Of a DNA stretch of 64,000 bases, positions 26,868 to 35,346 are shown in pieces. The notes beneath the pieces are model-generated. The model was not told the DNA's origin. It saw only the letters and a list, made by a program, of their open reading frames with translations, and ran no database searches. Source of the stretch: Herpetosiphon aurantiacus DSM 785 (GTDB lineage: Bacteria; Chloroflexota; Chloroflexia; Chloroflexales; Herpetosiphonaceae); contig CP000875.1 of assembly GCA_000018565.1 (NCBI GenBank), positions 4,293,199 through 4,357,198 of the forward strand. Direction: 5' to 3'. Numbering within the stretch: position 1 is the first letter of the stretch; each line of letters starts with the position of its first letter. The position numbers and the translations under genes were made by a program.

Positions 26868-28007
26868 CTAAATTGAGGTTCCAGCCTGATCAAGCAGACG
26901 TTTGGCGTGACCGATCACGTGCTGGACGGAAATTGCGGTCATGCACTCGCTGGGTTTGGTTTGGCGTGGGCAATGGGTCAACACACCACATGGCGAGCAG
27001 GCTAATTCGGCATCGATCACAACGTGGCGGGTTGGGTCGCCCCAAGGCCCAAAACGCCGCTTATCGCCTGGCCCAAACAGATGAATGGTTGGGGTTGATT
27101 GACTCACGGCCAAATGCAAAGGGCCGTTATCCACGCCCAACACCAAAGCGCAACGCCCAAACAAGGCCGCCAATTGGCCCAAATTGGCCTGACCAACTGC
27201 ATTCAAATGGGGAATTTGCAACTGTTGGCTGATTGCTGCCACATCAACAGCATCGGCTGGCCCACCAGTTAATACAATTTGGGCTTGATTTGCCAATTGT
27301 TCAGCGACCTGTGCCCAACGCTCAGCCGGCCATAATTTAGCTGCGCCGCCACTGCCAGCCTGAATTGCCACCAATGGTTTTTGAATCTGATGCTGCGCCA
27401 GCCAAGCCTCAGCCCAAGCATGCTCAGCGGCACTTGGCATAAACCGCAACGTTTGGGTTTGTGGTTGATCTGAACCGAGCGCTGCCACCAAATCCAAGGC
27501 TTGCTTGGTAACATGCTCATTGCTATTCCACGCTAGAGCTTTGGTTAAGGTTGGCGCAACCAAGGGATGGGCAAAACCAATTCGGCGGCCACAGCCAGCC
27601 CCAAGCGCCAACAAGCCGCCCCACCAATGATCATCACGGGCAATCAAGGCTGTATCAAAATTCATGCTTCGTAAACGGGCAGCTTCGCGCCAAAGCAAGC
27701 GATAAGGAGCCAAGGTCGAGGGTTGCGCACCGCGCACAAAACCAGGAAACTCACAGGTTTCAATCGCATCAAGATCAGGATTGTCGGCCAAGAGGCGGGT
27801 AGCCCATGAACCAACCAAAACGCTGATCTGGGCGTGCGGTTGGCTATAGCGCAAGGCCCGTAGCGCTGGGGTCAACAGTAAAACATCGCCCAAATGATCG
27901 GGCTTAATCACCAAAATTCGTTGAGGTTGGGCTGGTGCTGGGCGGGTAAAACCAGCCAACGCCAGCGCCAAACCTCGAACCATTGTCGAACGTAGTAAAG
28001 CTTTCAT
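26868..28007 (-). CDS. Glycosyltransferase family 9 (heptosyltransferase-like)
   Basis: A 379-residue GT-B glycosyltransferase. It shows RILVIKPDHLGDVLLLTPALRAL near the start, the acceptor-side motif of GT9, then VAIQAGSGGAAKLWPAERWA, IVLTGGP, and the donor-site motif VLGVDNGPLHLAVSQSTPTIHLFGP. The C-terminal part has a CSPCG...CPRQ...C cluster seen in many GT9 proteins. Because the likely host lacks lipopolysaccharide, the acceptor is probably another envelope glycan. No good ribosome site is visible before either the ATG at 28007 or a nearby upstream TTG. Confidence 0.88.
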   Translation of the reverse strand: MKALLRSTMVRGLALALAGFTRPAPAQPQRILVIKPDHLGDVLLLTPALRALRYSQPHAQISVLVGSWATRLLADNPDLDAIETCEFPGFVRGAQPSTLAPYRLLWREAARLRSMNFDTALIARDDHWWGGLLALGAGCGRRIGFAHPLVAPTLTKALAWNSNEHVTKQALDLVAALGSDQPQTQTLRFMPSAAEHAWAEAWLAQHQIQKPLVAIQAGSGGAAKLWPAERWAQVAEQLANQAQIVLTGGPADAVDVAAISQQLQIPHLNAVGQANLGQLAALFGRCALVLGVDNGPLHLAVSQSTPTIHLFGPGDKRRFGPWGDPTRHVVIDAELACSPCGVLTHCPRQTKPSECMTAISVQHVIGHAKRLLDQAGTSI

Positions 28008-28101
28008 AGAAATCAAAAGGCAAAATCAAAAGGCAAAAATCCTTGGTTATTATAATCGAGTTACACCAACTATTCTGCCTTTTGACTTCTGATTTTTGAC
28101 C

Positions 28102-29487
28102 TTAAAACAGGAGGCTCGCCGATTCGCGGGCGACTTGGCGGAGGCGCTCGACGACTTCCTTACGCCCAGCTTTTTCCATTTGCTCGGCCAATTCGTTGAC
28201 TTCCTTGACGAAATCGCCATTGACCAAAGCCATGTTTTTGCGCAGCAACTTGGTAGCATCACCAGCAGTTTCAGCGCTCAATAATTGATTGATCAAGCGT
28301 TCTTGAGGAGTCATGGCCTCTTGCAACACTTCGGCAGCAGTTTGGCGCAACAACATCAATTGCTCGGCAATAATTTGCTGATTGGTACGCATCGCTGCAT
28401 TCAAGTTGGCATCGATCACCACGAAAAAGGCTTCGCTTAACTCTTTATGGCGCTCAACTAACAACGCCCGCGGATCTTCGGCTTGCAAGGCATCACGCAA
28501 CAGGCCATTGGCTTTTTCAAAAATGGCTTGGGCTTCAGCATCCATACGCTCCAGCGTGGTGTAGATATGATCGCGTCGCGCTTGAGCCTCAGCTTGGTCT
28601 GCTTCGGGCAAGGCAGCAATTTGGGCATCCCAAGCATCAAAGGTTTCATCATCGATCAACGGGCGATAATTGCTAATCACATCTTCGAGGCTGGCATCAT
28701 CGGCATCGCGCAAAGCGGCAACCACATCTTCGACGGCTGGCTCTTGTAACCCAGCGGCTACCGGATCAAAGCCACTCAACTGCATCACCCGTTGGCTCAA
28801 CTCGCCGATCATTTCGGCACTATCTTCGCGACCTTGTTGTAAGGCAGCTTCGATATAGGAATTGAGGGTGAGGAAAAATTCGCCATCCAGTGCCGCCTTG
28901 TTAGCAGCCACCACTTGGGCCAATTTACCTTGATCTGAATCGAGCAAATTCTCGGCTCGATCAGCCTCGAGTGCTTCGGCCAATTGGCTTAGCAACTCGA
29001 CCCGTTGGCGTTGCGCTTGCATCACCTCTTTAGTAATGCCTTCGCTCTCCAACAAGGTTTCGAGCATGGTTTGCATGGTGATGAAACGGCGGGGAGTCAG
29101 CAAATAGCCACGTGGCGCATCGGGTGGCAACAATTGCATAGCCACTTTCGAAGCCTCGCCAACGAAGCGTTCTTGCTCCTCGGTTGGCAAATTCAATTCT
29201 TGCGGAAAGAGCGTCCAAAAAAACTTCTTTTCAGGATCATGGTAGATCAAGGGTGAGGCCAGCATGCCGCCAGCGCCACAGCTAGGGCAAACTGCGACAT
29301 TTAATTGACCTGAAAGCATCGCACCTTTTAATTCAGGCTGCACCCCAACATCGACGTATGTCCAAAGTGCCACCACAAACGGCGTTTGGCAATTTTGACA
29401 GCGAATTTGAACCCGCTGTGGCGGCACGACAGGCCGCTGCGGGCCACCTTGGGTGGTTTCTTCCAGCCCTTGTGGTGGATTGGTCAT
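28102..29487 (-). CDS. CpXC domain protein
   Basis: A 461-residue protein with an N-terminal CpXC zinc-ribbon-like domain: CQNCQTPF near residue 31 and CPSCG near residue 67, followed by LIYHDPEKKFFWTLFP. The rest, about 330 residues, is predicted helical and very rich in Glu, Gln and Ala, probably a long coiled or helical-repeat region. No membrane segment is visible. The function is unknown. AAGGAATT precedes the ATG at 29487. It is divergent from the ECF sigma operon. Confidence 0.8.
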   Translation of the reverse strand: MTNPPQGLEETTQGGPQRPVVPPQRVQIRCQNCQTPFVVALWTYVDVGVQPELKGAMLSGQLNVAVCPSCGAGGMLASPLIYHDPEKKFFWTLFPQELNLPTEEQERFVGEASKVAMQLLPPDAPRGYLLTPRRFITMQTMLETLLESEGITKEVMQAQRQRVELLSQLAEALEADRAENLLDSDQGKLAQVVAANKAALDGEFFLTLNSYIEAALQQGREDSAEMIGELSQRVMQLSGFDPVAAGLQEPAVEDVVAALRDADDASLEDVISNYRPLIDDETFDAWDAQIAALPEADQAEAQARRDHIYTTLERMDAEAQAIFEKANGLLRDALQAEDPRALLVERHKELSEAFFVVIDANLNAAMRTNQQIIAEQLMLLRQTAAEVLQEAMTPQERLINQLLSAETAGDATKLLRKNMALVNGDFVKEVNELAEQMEKAGRKEVVERLRQVARESASLLF

Positions 29488-29702
29488 TGAGCAATTCCTT
29501 TCAACGAACACGATTAAAAGCCACTATGCATTATACGCGAGGTTGTAGCAGAATACTATTAGTGGGCTATTGGATTCACATGATTGATTGCCAAAAAAAT
29601 CATCAAACTTCTAGTAGTAGAAGCCAATTTTGCCATTTAGGCCATCCTTAGGTACCATAGCTTGTATCACACCGATGGGAAACAACAATCCCCTCTCGAC
29701 TA

Positions 29703-29729
29703 TGAAACATTACCCTTGCTCAGCGCGTA
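29703..29729 (+). promoter_or_regulatory. ECF-type promoter of the sigma factor operon
   Basis: TGAAAC at 29703-29708 and CGTA at 29726-29729, spaced by 17 bases, match the consensus bound by many ECF sigma factors of the SigW type. It lies 30 bases before the GTG of the sigma gene, so autoregulation is likely. Confidence 0.7.
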
Positions 29730-29758
29730 CCGAGTATAGTGGTGCGAGGTAGAACCGC

Positions 29759-30316
29759 GTGACAGAGATCAATAGTGAAGAATTGACGCTGGTGCGGGCG
29801 ACAATTCGTGGCGACCAAATTGCATTTCAACGGATTGTCGAGCTGTATCAAGGGCCAATTTTCAACTTGGCCTACCGGATGTTGCACGATGGCCACGAGG
29901 CCGAAGATGCCGCTCAAGAAATTTTCATCCGGGCCTATACCAAGCTTGAAACGTTCGATCAAAGCCGCAAGTTTTCTACATGGCTCTTTTCAGTCGCATC
30001 GAATTACTGCATTGACCGCTTACGCCGACGGCGACCGATAGTGCCACTTGATGATTTGGCATTTGCCCTACCAAGTACCGATGATGGTCCTGAACGTTCA
30101 GCATTGCGTAGTGAGTTGCGCGATGCCGTCCAACGTGCCTTAGCTACTTTGCCCGATCACTATCGGCTGGTAGCAGTGCTGCGCTACTGGAATGATCTCT
30201 CCTATCAGGAGATCGAAAATATTACGGGGCTATCAGAAAGTGCGGTTAAAACTCGGCTGCATCGTGCTCGCAACATGGTGGCTGCCGCGTTGGATAAACA
30301 AGGAGCAGAGCTATGA
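29759..30316 (+). CDS. ECF RNA polymerase sigma factor
   Basis: A 185-residue sigma factor with region 2 (about 25-90; IFNLAYRMLHDGHEAEDAAQEIFIRAY is its first half) and region 4 (125-175, ATLPDHYRLVAVLRYWNDLSYQEI then GLSESAVKTRLHRAR). It directs RNA polymerase to stress-type promoters. The start is a GTG with GAGGT eight bases upstream. It overlaps the next gene, a zf-HC2 anti-sigma factor, by four bases, and an ECF-type promoter lies just upstream. The third gene is a bactofilin-like membrane protein, suggesting an envelope-related signal. Confidence 0.95.
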   Translation: MTEINSEELTLVRATIRGDQIAFQRIVELYQGPIFNLAYRMLHDGHEAEDAAQEIFIRAYTKLETFDQSRKFSTWLFSVASNYCIDRLRRRRPIVPLDDLAFALPSTDDGPERSALRSELRDAVQRALATLPDHYRLVAVLRYWNDLSYQEIENITGLSESAVKTRLHRARNMVAAALDKQGAEL

Positions 30317-30849
30317 CATGCCGTTCAATTCGCGAGCTACGTGCTCAGCAACCAGATGACCCTGACGATCAACAAACCATTTCTCGCCATGTACAGGAGT
30401 GCCCAATGTGCCTCGATGAACTTGGGCAATTGCCCGCCGCCTTAGCCGCTCCCAAATCGGCTATTCCACCGCCGAATTTTGCCGCCAGCCTAATGGCAAA
30501 ATTACCTGCGACTCCTGCGCTTGCCGCAACTCAAGCCCGTAGCCGTGCCTTACGTCAACGTGTGCTGTGGGGTGTGGTTCTGGGCTTCGTCACATTAATC
30601 GTCTTGTGGGGCGGTTATGGGGTCTTGTTTGATAGCTCGTTGCCTGCCACAACCTTTGGCGGGGTCGATTCGACCGCTGGCCGCGGGGTTTTGGCCTTGA
30701 CTCTGGCGGGTAAGCCCATGGCGGCAACGCTTGGCTTGGTTGGCATTCCCTTGCTGCTTGGTGTTCTTGTGCTTGCAGGTGCAGCACTGATGATCTGGCG
30801 ACGTTTGTTGACCCCTTCACCGGCGCTGCTTGTGGAGGTAGAACGATGA
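30313..30849 (+). CDS. zf-HC2 anti-sigma factor
   Basis: A 178-residue membrane protein. The N-terminal zinc-binding anti-sigma motif is H26-x3-C30-x2-C33 (HVQECPMC), with a further Cys at position 3. Two membrane helices lie at about 83-105 and 140-163. It should hold the preceding sigma factor inactive at the membrane until a signal releases it. Four-base overlaps on both sides tie it to the sigma factor gene and to the membrane protein gene that follows. Confidence 0.9.
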   Translation: MTCRSIRELRAQQPDDPDDQQTISRHVQECPMCLDELGQLPAALAAPKSAIPPPNFAASLMAKLPATPALAATQARSRALRQRVLWGVVLGFVTLIVLWGGYGVLFDSSLPATTFGGVDSTAGRGVLALTLAGKPMAATLGLVGIPLLLGVLVLAGAALMIWRRLLTPSPALLVEVER

Positions 30850-31775
30850 ACCGCAATCCACGAGCCTTGTTATTTGGCTGGGTTATTCTAGCCTTAATTA
30901 TTATTGCCTCACCTTCTTTAGTCTTTGCTCAAGCTCTGCGAACCGATGGCGAGGCCTTGGTGGTTCGGGCCGGCTCAACCGAAAGTGGCGACGTTGCGAC
31001 CATCAGCCAGCCTATCGTGATCGATGGGGTAGTTGAAGGCGATGTCACTTCAGTCACCGGCTCCATTATTGTGCGTGGCTCAGTCGAAGGCGATGTGGTC
31101 AGTTTGTTTGGCAATGTGACCTTCGAGGCCGATTCCGTTGCTCAAGGCAATGTGATGGCAGCCACAGGCGAAGTTCAGTTGCAACAAGGTGCTGATGTAG
31201 CCCAAGCTGGGGCTATTTTCAATGGTAATGTCAGCGATAGCGGGGCAACTGCGCTCTTGCCAGTTGAAGGCAATCAAACCCTAACTACCGCAACCCGCGT
31301 GATTCTAGCCGTAGTCTTGGCGATTTTGGCCACGATTATTGCCACCTTGCTCAGCTTGATCTGGCCACGCTCGGTTGCTAGCGGTGCTCAAATTATTCGC
31401 CTAGCCAGCCAACGTGCTTTGGGCTTGGGCTTGATGTGGTCAGTACTCTCGGTGGCGGTTGTTGGGATTGTCGCGCTGCTCTTGATCTTCTCGCTGATTG
31501 GCTTGGCAGTTTTGCCGGTGCTCTTACTGATTGCCCAAGTGCCCTACTTGATTGGCTTGGCCGCAATTGCCATGGTGATTGGTCAACGACTCAATTTGCA
31601 AGGGCCAGCCGCTGTTTTGGTAGGCAGCTTGGTCGTAGTCTTGCCATCCGTTGGTTTGGCAGCAATCAGCTTACCAGCAGCCTTTATCTGGTTTTATCTT
31701 AGCGCTGGGGTTGGTATCGGCGGGATGTTCCTGCTTCGCGCCACTGTGGTTCAACGCCATAGCCTCCAGTTCTAA
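30846..31775 (+). CDS. Exported bactofilin-like membrane protein
   Basis: A 309-residue protein. It has a signal peptide ending near residue 30 (SLVFAQA), a beta-repeat region at about 50-125 with VEGDVTSVTGSIIVRGSVEGD and similar turns as in polymer-forming bactofilin-type proteins, and four hydrophobic helices in residues 148-300. The beta part would lie outside the membrane. It is co-transcribed with the ECF sigma and anti-sigma genes through a four-base overlap, so it is either a target or part of the sensing unit. The exact function is unknown. Confidence 0.8.
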   Translation: MNRNPRALLFGWVILALIIIASPSLVFAQALRTDGEALVVRAGSTESGDVATISQPIVIDGVVEGDVTSVTGSIIVRGSVEGDVVSLFGNVTFEADSVAQGNVMAATGEVQLQQGADVAQAGAIFNGNVSDSGATALLPVEGNQTLTTATRVILAVVLAILATIIATLLSLIWPRSVASGAQIIRLASQRALGLGLMWSVLSVAVVGIVALLLIFSLIGLAVLPVLLLIAQVPYLIGLAAIAMVIGQRLNLQGPAAVLVGSLVVVLPSVGLAAISLPAAFIWFYLSAGVGIGGMFLLRATVVQRHSLQF

Positions 31776-31796
31776 AGCTCTCACAGATTCGCATTC

Positions 31797-31829
31797 GAGG
31801 GAGTTGGCAACCACCAACTTCCTCTTTTT
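31797..31829 (+). terminator. Terminator of the ECF operon
   Basis: GAGGGAGTTGG pairs with CCAACTTCCTC (one mismatch) across a six-base loop, followed by TTTTT. Confidence 0.85.
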
Positions 31830-31847
31830 GATTTAAACGGAGTTGCT

Positions 31848-32348
31848 ATGGTGATTGTGGTTATGGGCGTGAGTGGAGTGGGCAAAACCACGGTTGGCCA
31901 ATTATTGGCAACGGCTCAAGCTTGGCAATTTATCGATGCTGACGATTTACATCCTGAGGCCAATCGCCAAAAAATGGCGAACGGCCAGCCATTAACCGAT
32001 GCTGATCGCTGGCCGTGGCTAGCCTTAGTGCGCGAACAGATTAGCGCCGTCTTGGCCCAAAATTGTAGTTTAGTCTTGGCATGCTCGGCCTTACGGGCTG
32101 AATATCGCGATTATTTAGCAGTCGATCAACAGGTGCATTTTGTGCATTTGGTCGGCGATCCTGCATTAATTCAAGCGCGTTTGCAACAGCGCAGCAATCA
32201 TTTTATGCCGAGCAGCCTGTTAGCAAGCCAATTAGCCACCTTGGAAATGCCCAGTAATGCCCTAACCTTGACGGTCGATGCTGAACCTAAAACGCTGGTT
32301 GAGAGTATTCAAAGATGGATGCTCGATTTAACAACTCCTACCAGCTAG
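31848..32348 (+). CDS. gntK: Gluconokinase
   Basis: A 166-residue P-loop kinase that phosphorylates gluconate to 6-phosphogluconate for the pentose phosphate route. It shows MGVSGVGKTTVGQLLA (Walker A near 7-15), IDADDLHPEANRQKMANGQPL and DRWPWL, the strong signature of the GntK family, and later LACSALRAEYRDYL. GGAG is six bases before the ATG. No gluconate permease or dehydrogenase is nearby. The SWIM protein gene follows eight bases later. Confidence 0.94.
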   Translation: MVIVVMGVSGVGKTTVGQLLATAQAWQFIDADDLHPEANRQKMANGQPLTDADRWPWLALVREQISAVLAQNCSLVLACSALRAEYRDYLAVDQQVHFVHLVGDPALIQARLQQRSNHFMPSSLLASQLATLEMPSNALTLTVDAEPKTLVESIQRWMLDLTTPTS

Positions 32349-32356
32349 AGGTGGTT

Positions 32357-32785
32357 ATGGATTTTCCAGTGATTTCTGATGCGCAAATTCAGGCGATGGC
32401 TGGCGAACGCAGTTTTGAACGCGGCTTAGAATACTTTGAGAGTGGCATGGTTGAATCAGTGCTGCAACGCGGCAATATGATTCAGGCCGTGGTGTGTGGC
32501 AGCGAAGATTATCTCTATGATGTTGCAGTGCACACCAAAAATGCTGAACAGATTTCAACCCAATGCACCTGCCCCTATGATTATGGCCCGATCTGCAAAC
32601 ATAGCGTTGCGGTGCTGCTGTTTCTGCTGTATTGCCCCGAACAAGTTGTGCAGCGCCCGCCAATTCGGGCGACCCTCGATGAACTAGATGATAGCCAAAT
32701 TCGCAGCTTGTTGCTTGATGTAGCCGAGCAACACCCCGAAATTACGACCTTGGTCGAACAACACATCGAGCGGTTGGGGTTTTAG
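32357..32785 (+). CDS. SWIM zinc finger protein
   Basis: A 142-residue protein with a clear SWIM motif C70-x-C72-x7-C80-x-H82 (CTCPYDYGPICKH). It is preceded by the usual region beginning IQAMAGERSFERGLEYFESG, in which a strand-rich unit repeats VESVLQRGNMIQAVVCG. The ATG at 32357 follows GAGG. The domain is thought to bind nucleic acid or proteins. It is the second SWIM-type gene in the window, but is not next to a MoxR or VWA gene here. Confidence 0.9.
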   Translation: MDFPVISDAQIQAMAGERSFERGLEYFESGMVESVLQRGNMIQAVVCGSEDYLYDVAVHTKNAEQISTQCTCPYDYGPICKHSVAVLLFLLYCPEQVVQRPPIRATLDELDDSQIRSLLLDVAEQHPEITTLVEQHIERLGF

Positions 32786-32865
32786 GCAGGGAATCGGTTG
32801 TTATGGGAATAGAAAGCAGCATTTAACGCAGAGGCGCAGAGCGATGTTGGTTGGCTATAGGCTAA

Positions 32866-32928
32866 AGGCTTTTGGCTATCGGAACACATTTAATTTTTCA
32901 GGGGCATGTATTCCATAGCCAAAAGCCT
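32866..32928. repeat. Intergenic hairpin repeat (TTTTGGCTAT family)
   Basis: AGGCTTTTGGCTAT at 32866-32879 pairs perfectly with ATAGCCAAAAGCCT at 32915-32928, extended by GGAA/TTCC with one bulge. Similar TTGGCTATCGGAA strings occur near 63430. The stretch 32936-32965 adds repeats of CTTCGTG. No gene is present between 32786 and 32986. Confidence 0.7.
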
Positions 32929-32986
32929 CATCATCCTTCGTGCTCTTCGTGCTCTTCGTGGATCGGAACTTACTGATCCCTAATTG

Positions 32987-33352
32987 CTACTCGAAATTGC
33001 GGGTTCCACCAAAGACCCGATTAATTGGCATGGTAAAGATCAAGCCAGTATTGGGATTGTTGAGCGAGCCAGTAATTTGCTCGGTCACTGCGACCAATTG
33101 CTCAACTTGGCTACTTTGCACCACAGTCAACAGTGTAAAGTGATGCATCTCATCATCTTCAAGCAATTCACGTAGCGAAGGGAATAAGGGCGCATCATCA
33201 CGATACAGCGCATTGCCAATTCGCCCAAGGCCAGTGCTACGCAAGACCGTCACGCCGCGCACGCCATGTTCTTCCCACACACGCAGCACTTCATTTAACA
33301 GATCAACATCATTCAAAATAAACATTAACGATTCGACTTGTGGTTGATTCAT
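32987..33352 (-). CDS. PII-like regulator of a cation antiporter
   Basis: A 121-residue protein with the ferredoxin-like PII fold: LMFILNDVDLLNEVLRVWEE, GVRGVTVLRSTGLGR, a loop with ALYRDDAPLFPS, and ITGSLNNPNTGLIFTMPINRV at the end. The T-loop tyrosine of true GlnB proteins is missing, so it belongs to the PII-like group that binds nucleotides and controls partner transporters. The partner should be the antiporter gene, which ends 23 bases upstream in the same operon. AAAGGAG precedes the ATG. Confidence 0.82.
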   Translation of the reverse strand: MNQPQVESLMFILNDVDLLNEVLRVWEEHGVRGVTVLRSTGLGRIGNALYRDDAPLFPSLRELLEDDEMHHFTLLTVVQSSQVEQLVAVTEQITGSLNNPNTGLIFTMPINRVFGGTRNFE

Positions 33353-33375
33353 TATTTACTCCTTTGTAAAGCCAA

Positions 33376-34713
33376 TTAATGACCTGCTTCTTCGCCAGCA
33401 TGGGCAGGTTTGAGTACGGGTTTTTCAGATTTGGGCTTTTCTTGATCTTTGGGTGTTTGTTCGTTGCCAAACGACCAGCGTAATAATAAGGGAGTAACCA
33501 AGGTGGTTACAAGTACCATCAGCACGGTCATGGCAAACACATCTTCGCCAATAATGCCTTGGCGAATACCCACGCTGGCCACAATCAAGCCAACTTCGCC
33601 CCGCGAAATCATGCCCAAACCAACTTGCAACGATTCTTTATTGTTCATGCCGCCAATTTTTGCCCCAATTCCACAACCTACAATCTTGGTAACCACAGCA
33701 ATCACACACAGCACAGCGGCGAAGGCCACCAAATCACTTGGCAACGAGAAAATATTGGCATGCAAGCCGATGCTGGCAAAGAAAATTGGCACAAAGAAGG
33801 CATAGGTCAAGGTTTGCACGCCATCTTCAATCCGGTTGTGATAGGGCGTGCGGCCCAAAAATACGCCCATCAAAAATGCCCCCGTAATTGCCGCCACTCC
33901 ACCCAAGGCTTCGGCGCTCCACGAGGCAAATAGCACCAACACCAGTGCCGTACTCACCAGCGGTTGGCTAATTGGCAATTTAGCAGCTTTACGAATAATC
34001 CATGGCAAAGCGCGTAGCCCAAAAATGCTCATCACCACGAAATACAGCAGCATCACACCGACAATGCTCAGCACAGTCATAACCCCGCCGCCGCTGCTCG
34101 CCGTCAAGGCCACAAAGGTCGAAAGCAAGACAATTACCAACACATCATCGACAATCGCCGCACCTAACAACGATAGCCCAACCCGCGAGCGCAGTTTGCC
34201 CAATTCGAGCAAGGTTTGGGCCGAAATCGAAACGCTGGTAGCAGTCAGCAAAATGCCAATAAACAGGCTTTTGGTGAATGAATAGTTATTAGGCCAGAAC
34301 CACGCGAGAGCAAAACCACCAAGCAATGGGATGATGACCCCCAACACTCCAGCAATTGTCGAGACCTTGCCCGCCGCCAGCAGATCGGGCAATTTGACCT
34401 CAAGCCCAGCCACAAACATCAAGAAAATCACCCCAATTTCGGCGATTTCAAAAACCGTATCTTGTAAGTGGGTGCTCGTGAAAAAGCTTAGGTTGAGAAA
34501 ATCCAAAACACTGGGGCCAAGCAAAATCCCCACTAAAAGCTCGCCTAAAACGGCAGGTTGTTTGAGCTTGGTGCTCACAAGCCCACCAATTTTGGCAGCG
34601 GCGATCAAAACGGCCAAAGCCAACACCAACTGCAACAGCGGCGACATTCCATCGCCTCCAGCAGCGGCGGCAGGCGAAGGGGCGACGTTGGATTGAACCA
34701 AGACCAGCGACAT
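33376..34713 (-). CDS. Cation/proton antiporter (CPA2 type)
   Basis: A 445-residue membrane protein with about twelve helices. Typical family stretches are GLVSTKLKQPAVLGELLVGILLGPSVLDF near the N terminus, TATSVSISAQTLLELGKL and AAIVDDVLVIVLLS, the last two providing the ion-binding residues (TS and the DD pair). A short charged cytoplasmic tail follows residue 420. It exchanges Na+ or K+ for protons. AGGAGGA precedes the ATG. It is co-transcribed with a PII-like gene, a known partnership in which the small protein adjusts transport to nucleotide levels. Confidence 0.92.
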   Translation of the reverse strand: MSLVLVQSNVAPSPAAAAGGDGMSPLLQLVLALAVLIAAAKIGGLVSTKLKQPAVLGELLVGILLGPSVLDFLNLSFFTSTHLQDTVFEIAEIGVIFLMFVAGLEVKLPDLLAAGKVSTIAGVLGVIIPLLGGFALAWFWPNNYSFTKSLFIGILLTATSVSISAQTLLELGKLRSRVGLSLLGAAIVDDVLVIVLLSTFVALTASSGGGVMTVLSIVGVMLLYFVVMSIFGLRALPWIIRKAAKLPISQPLVSTALVLVLFASWSAEALGGVAAITGAFLMGVFLGRTPYHNRIEDGVQTLTYAFFVPIFFASIGLHANIFSLPSDLVAFAAVLCVIAVVTKIVGCGIGAKIGGMNNKESLQVGLGMISRGEVGLIVASVGIRQGIIGEDVFAMTVLMVLVTTLVTPLLLRWSFGNEQTPKDQEKPKSEKPVLKPAHAGEEAGH

Positions 34714-34977
34714 ACGCTCCTCCTAATTTGGTCGTGCTTGCGGCTATACCCTGCTATATCCGTCAAATCAACCAAAACTAAACTAAAAAAGCCGCATTAC
34801 TGCGACTGACTCCACCATGGTTGCCTCGACCACGAGACAGTATTTACTTGGGCATGGGCCTCTATGCAAGAACTGTACCCGAAAAAATCGGCTTGGTCAA
34901 ACACACGACCCAACTCACAGTATGATATGATCTAGCCGATTTGATTAACTAGCTCAATTCTAGAAGGATGTTGCCCT

Positions 34978-35346
34978 ATGAGCGATGCACCTGAAATGCT
35001 GCCCGATGAGCAGCCAGATGCTGCGCCGGTTTTCGATAAAGCAGCTGCCCGCGCTCGCTACCGTGCGATGATGCGCAGTTGGCCGATGCGTTTGATGTTT
35101 GCCATGACTGGCGTGGTGATTGTGGCAACTTGGGTTTTTGCCTTTGCCGCCGCCTATGGCCCCGATGTCAAAGAATTGCCAAACCATGATTTGTCGGTGG
35201 CGGTCGCCGATTGCAAAACCTGCCATAACGCGGGATTGCCGACCGCACCCAGTTTTAACCATAGTTTTGCGCCAACCTGTGGCTTTTGCCATGTCCAAAG
35301 CATGCCCGCAACTCTGCCCTTGACCAGCACATCGAGGTTGCGCTAA
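34978..35346 (+). CDS. Membrane-anchored di-haem cytochrome-like protein
   Basis: A 122-residue protein with one membrane helix (about 38-60) and two c-type haem motifs outside it, CKTCH at 79-83 and CGFCH at 101-105. An additional His at 95 could serve as an axial ligand. The N-terminal 35 residues are acidic then basic and should stay in the cytoplasm. AAGGA lies nine bases before the ATG. Its TAA overlaps the mnmE start by one base, so the two are co-translated, an unexpected pairing. Function in electron transfer is inferred; no redox partner gene is nearby. Confidence 0.75.
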   Translation: MSDAPEMLPDEQPDAAPVFDKAAARARYRAMMRSWPMRLMFAMTGVVIVATWVFAFAAAYGPDVKELPNHDLSVAVADCKTCHNAGLPTAPSFNHSFAPTCGFCHVQSMPATLPLTSTSRLR

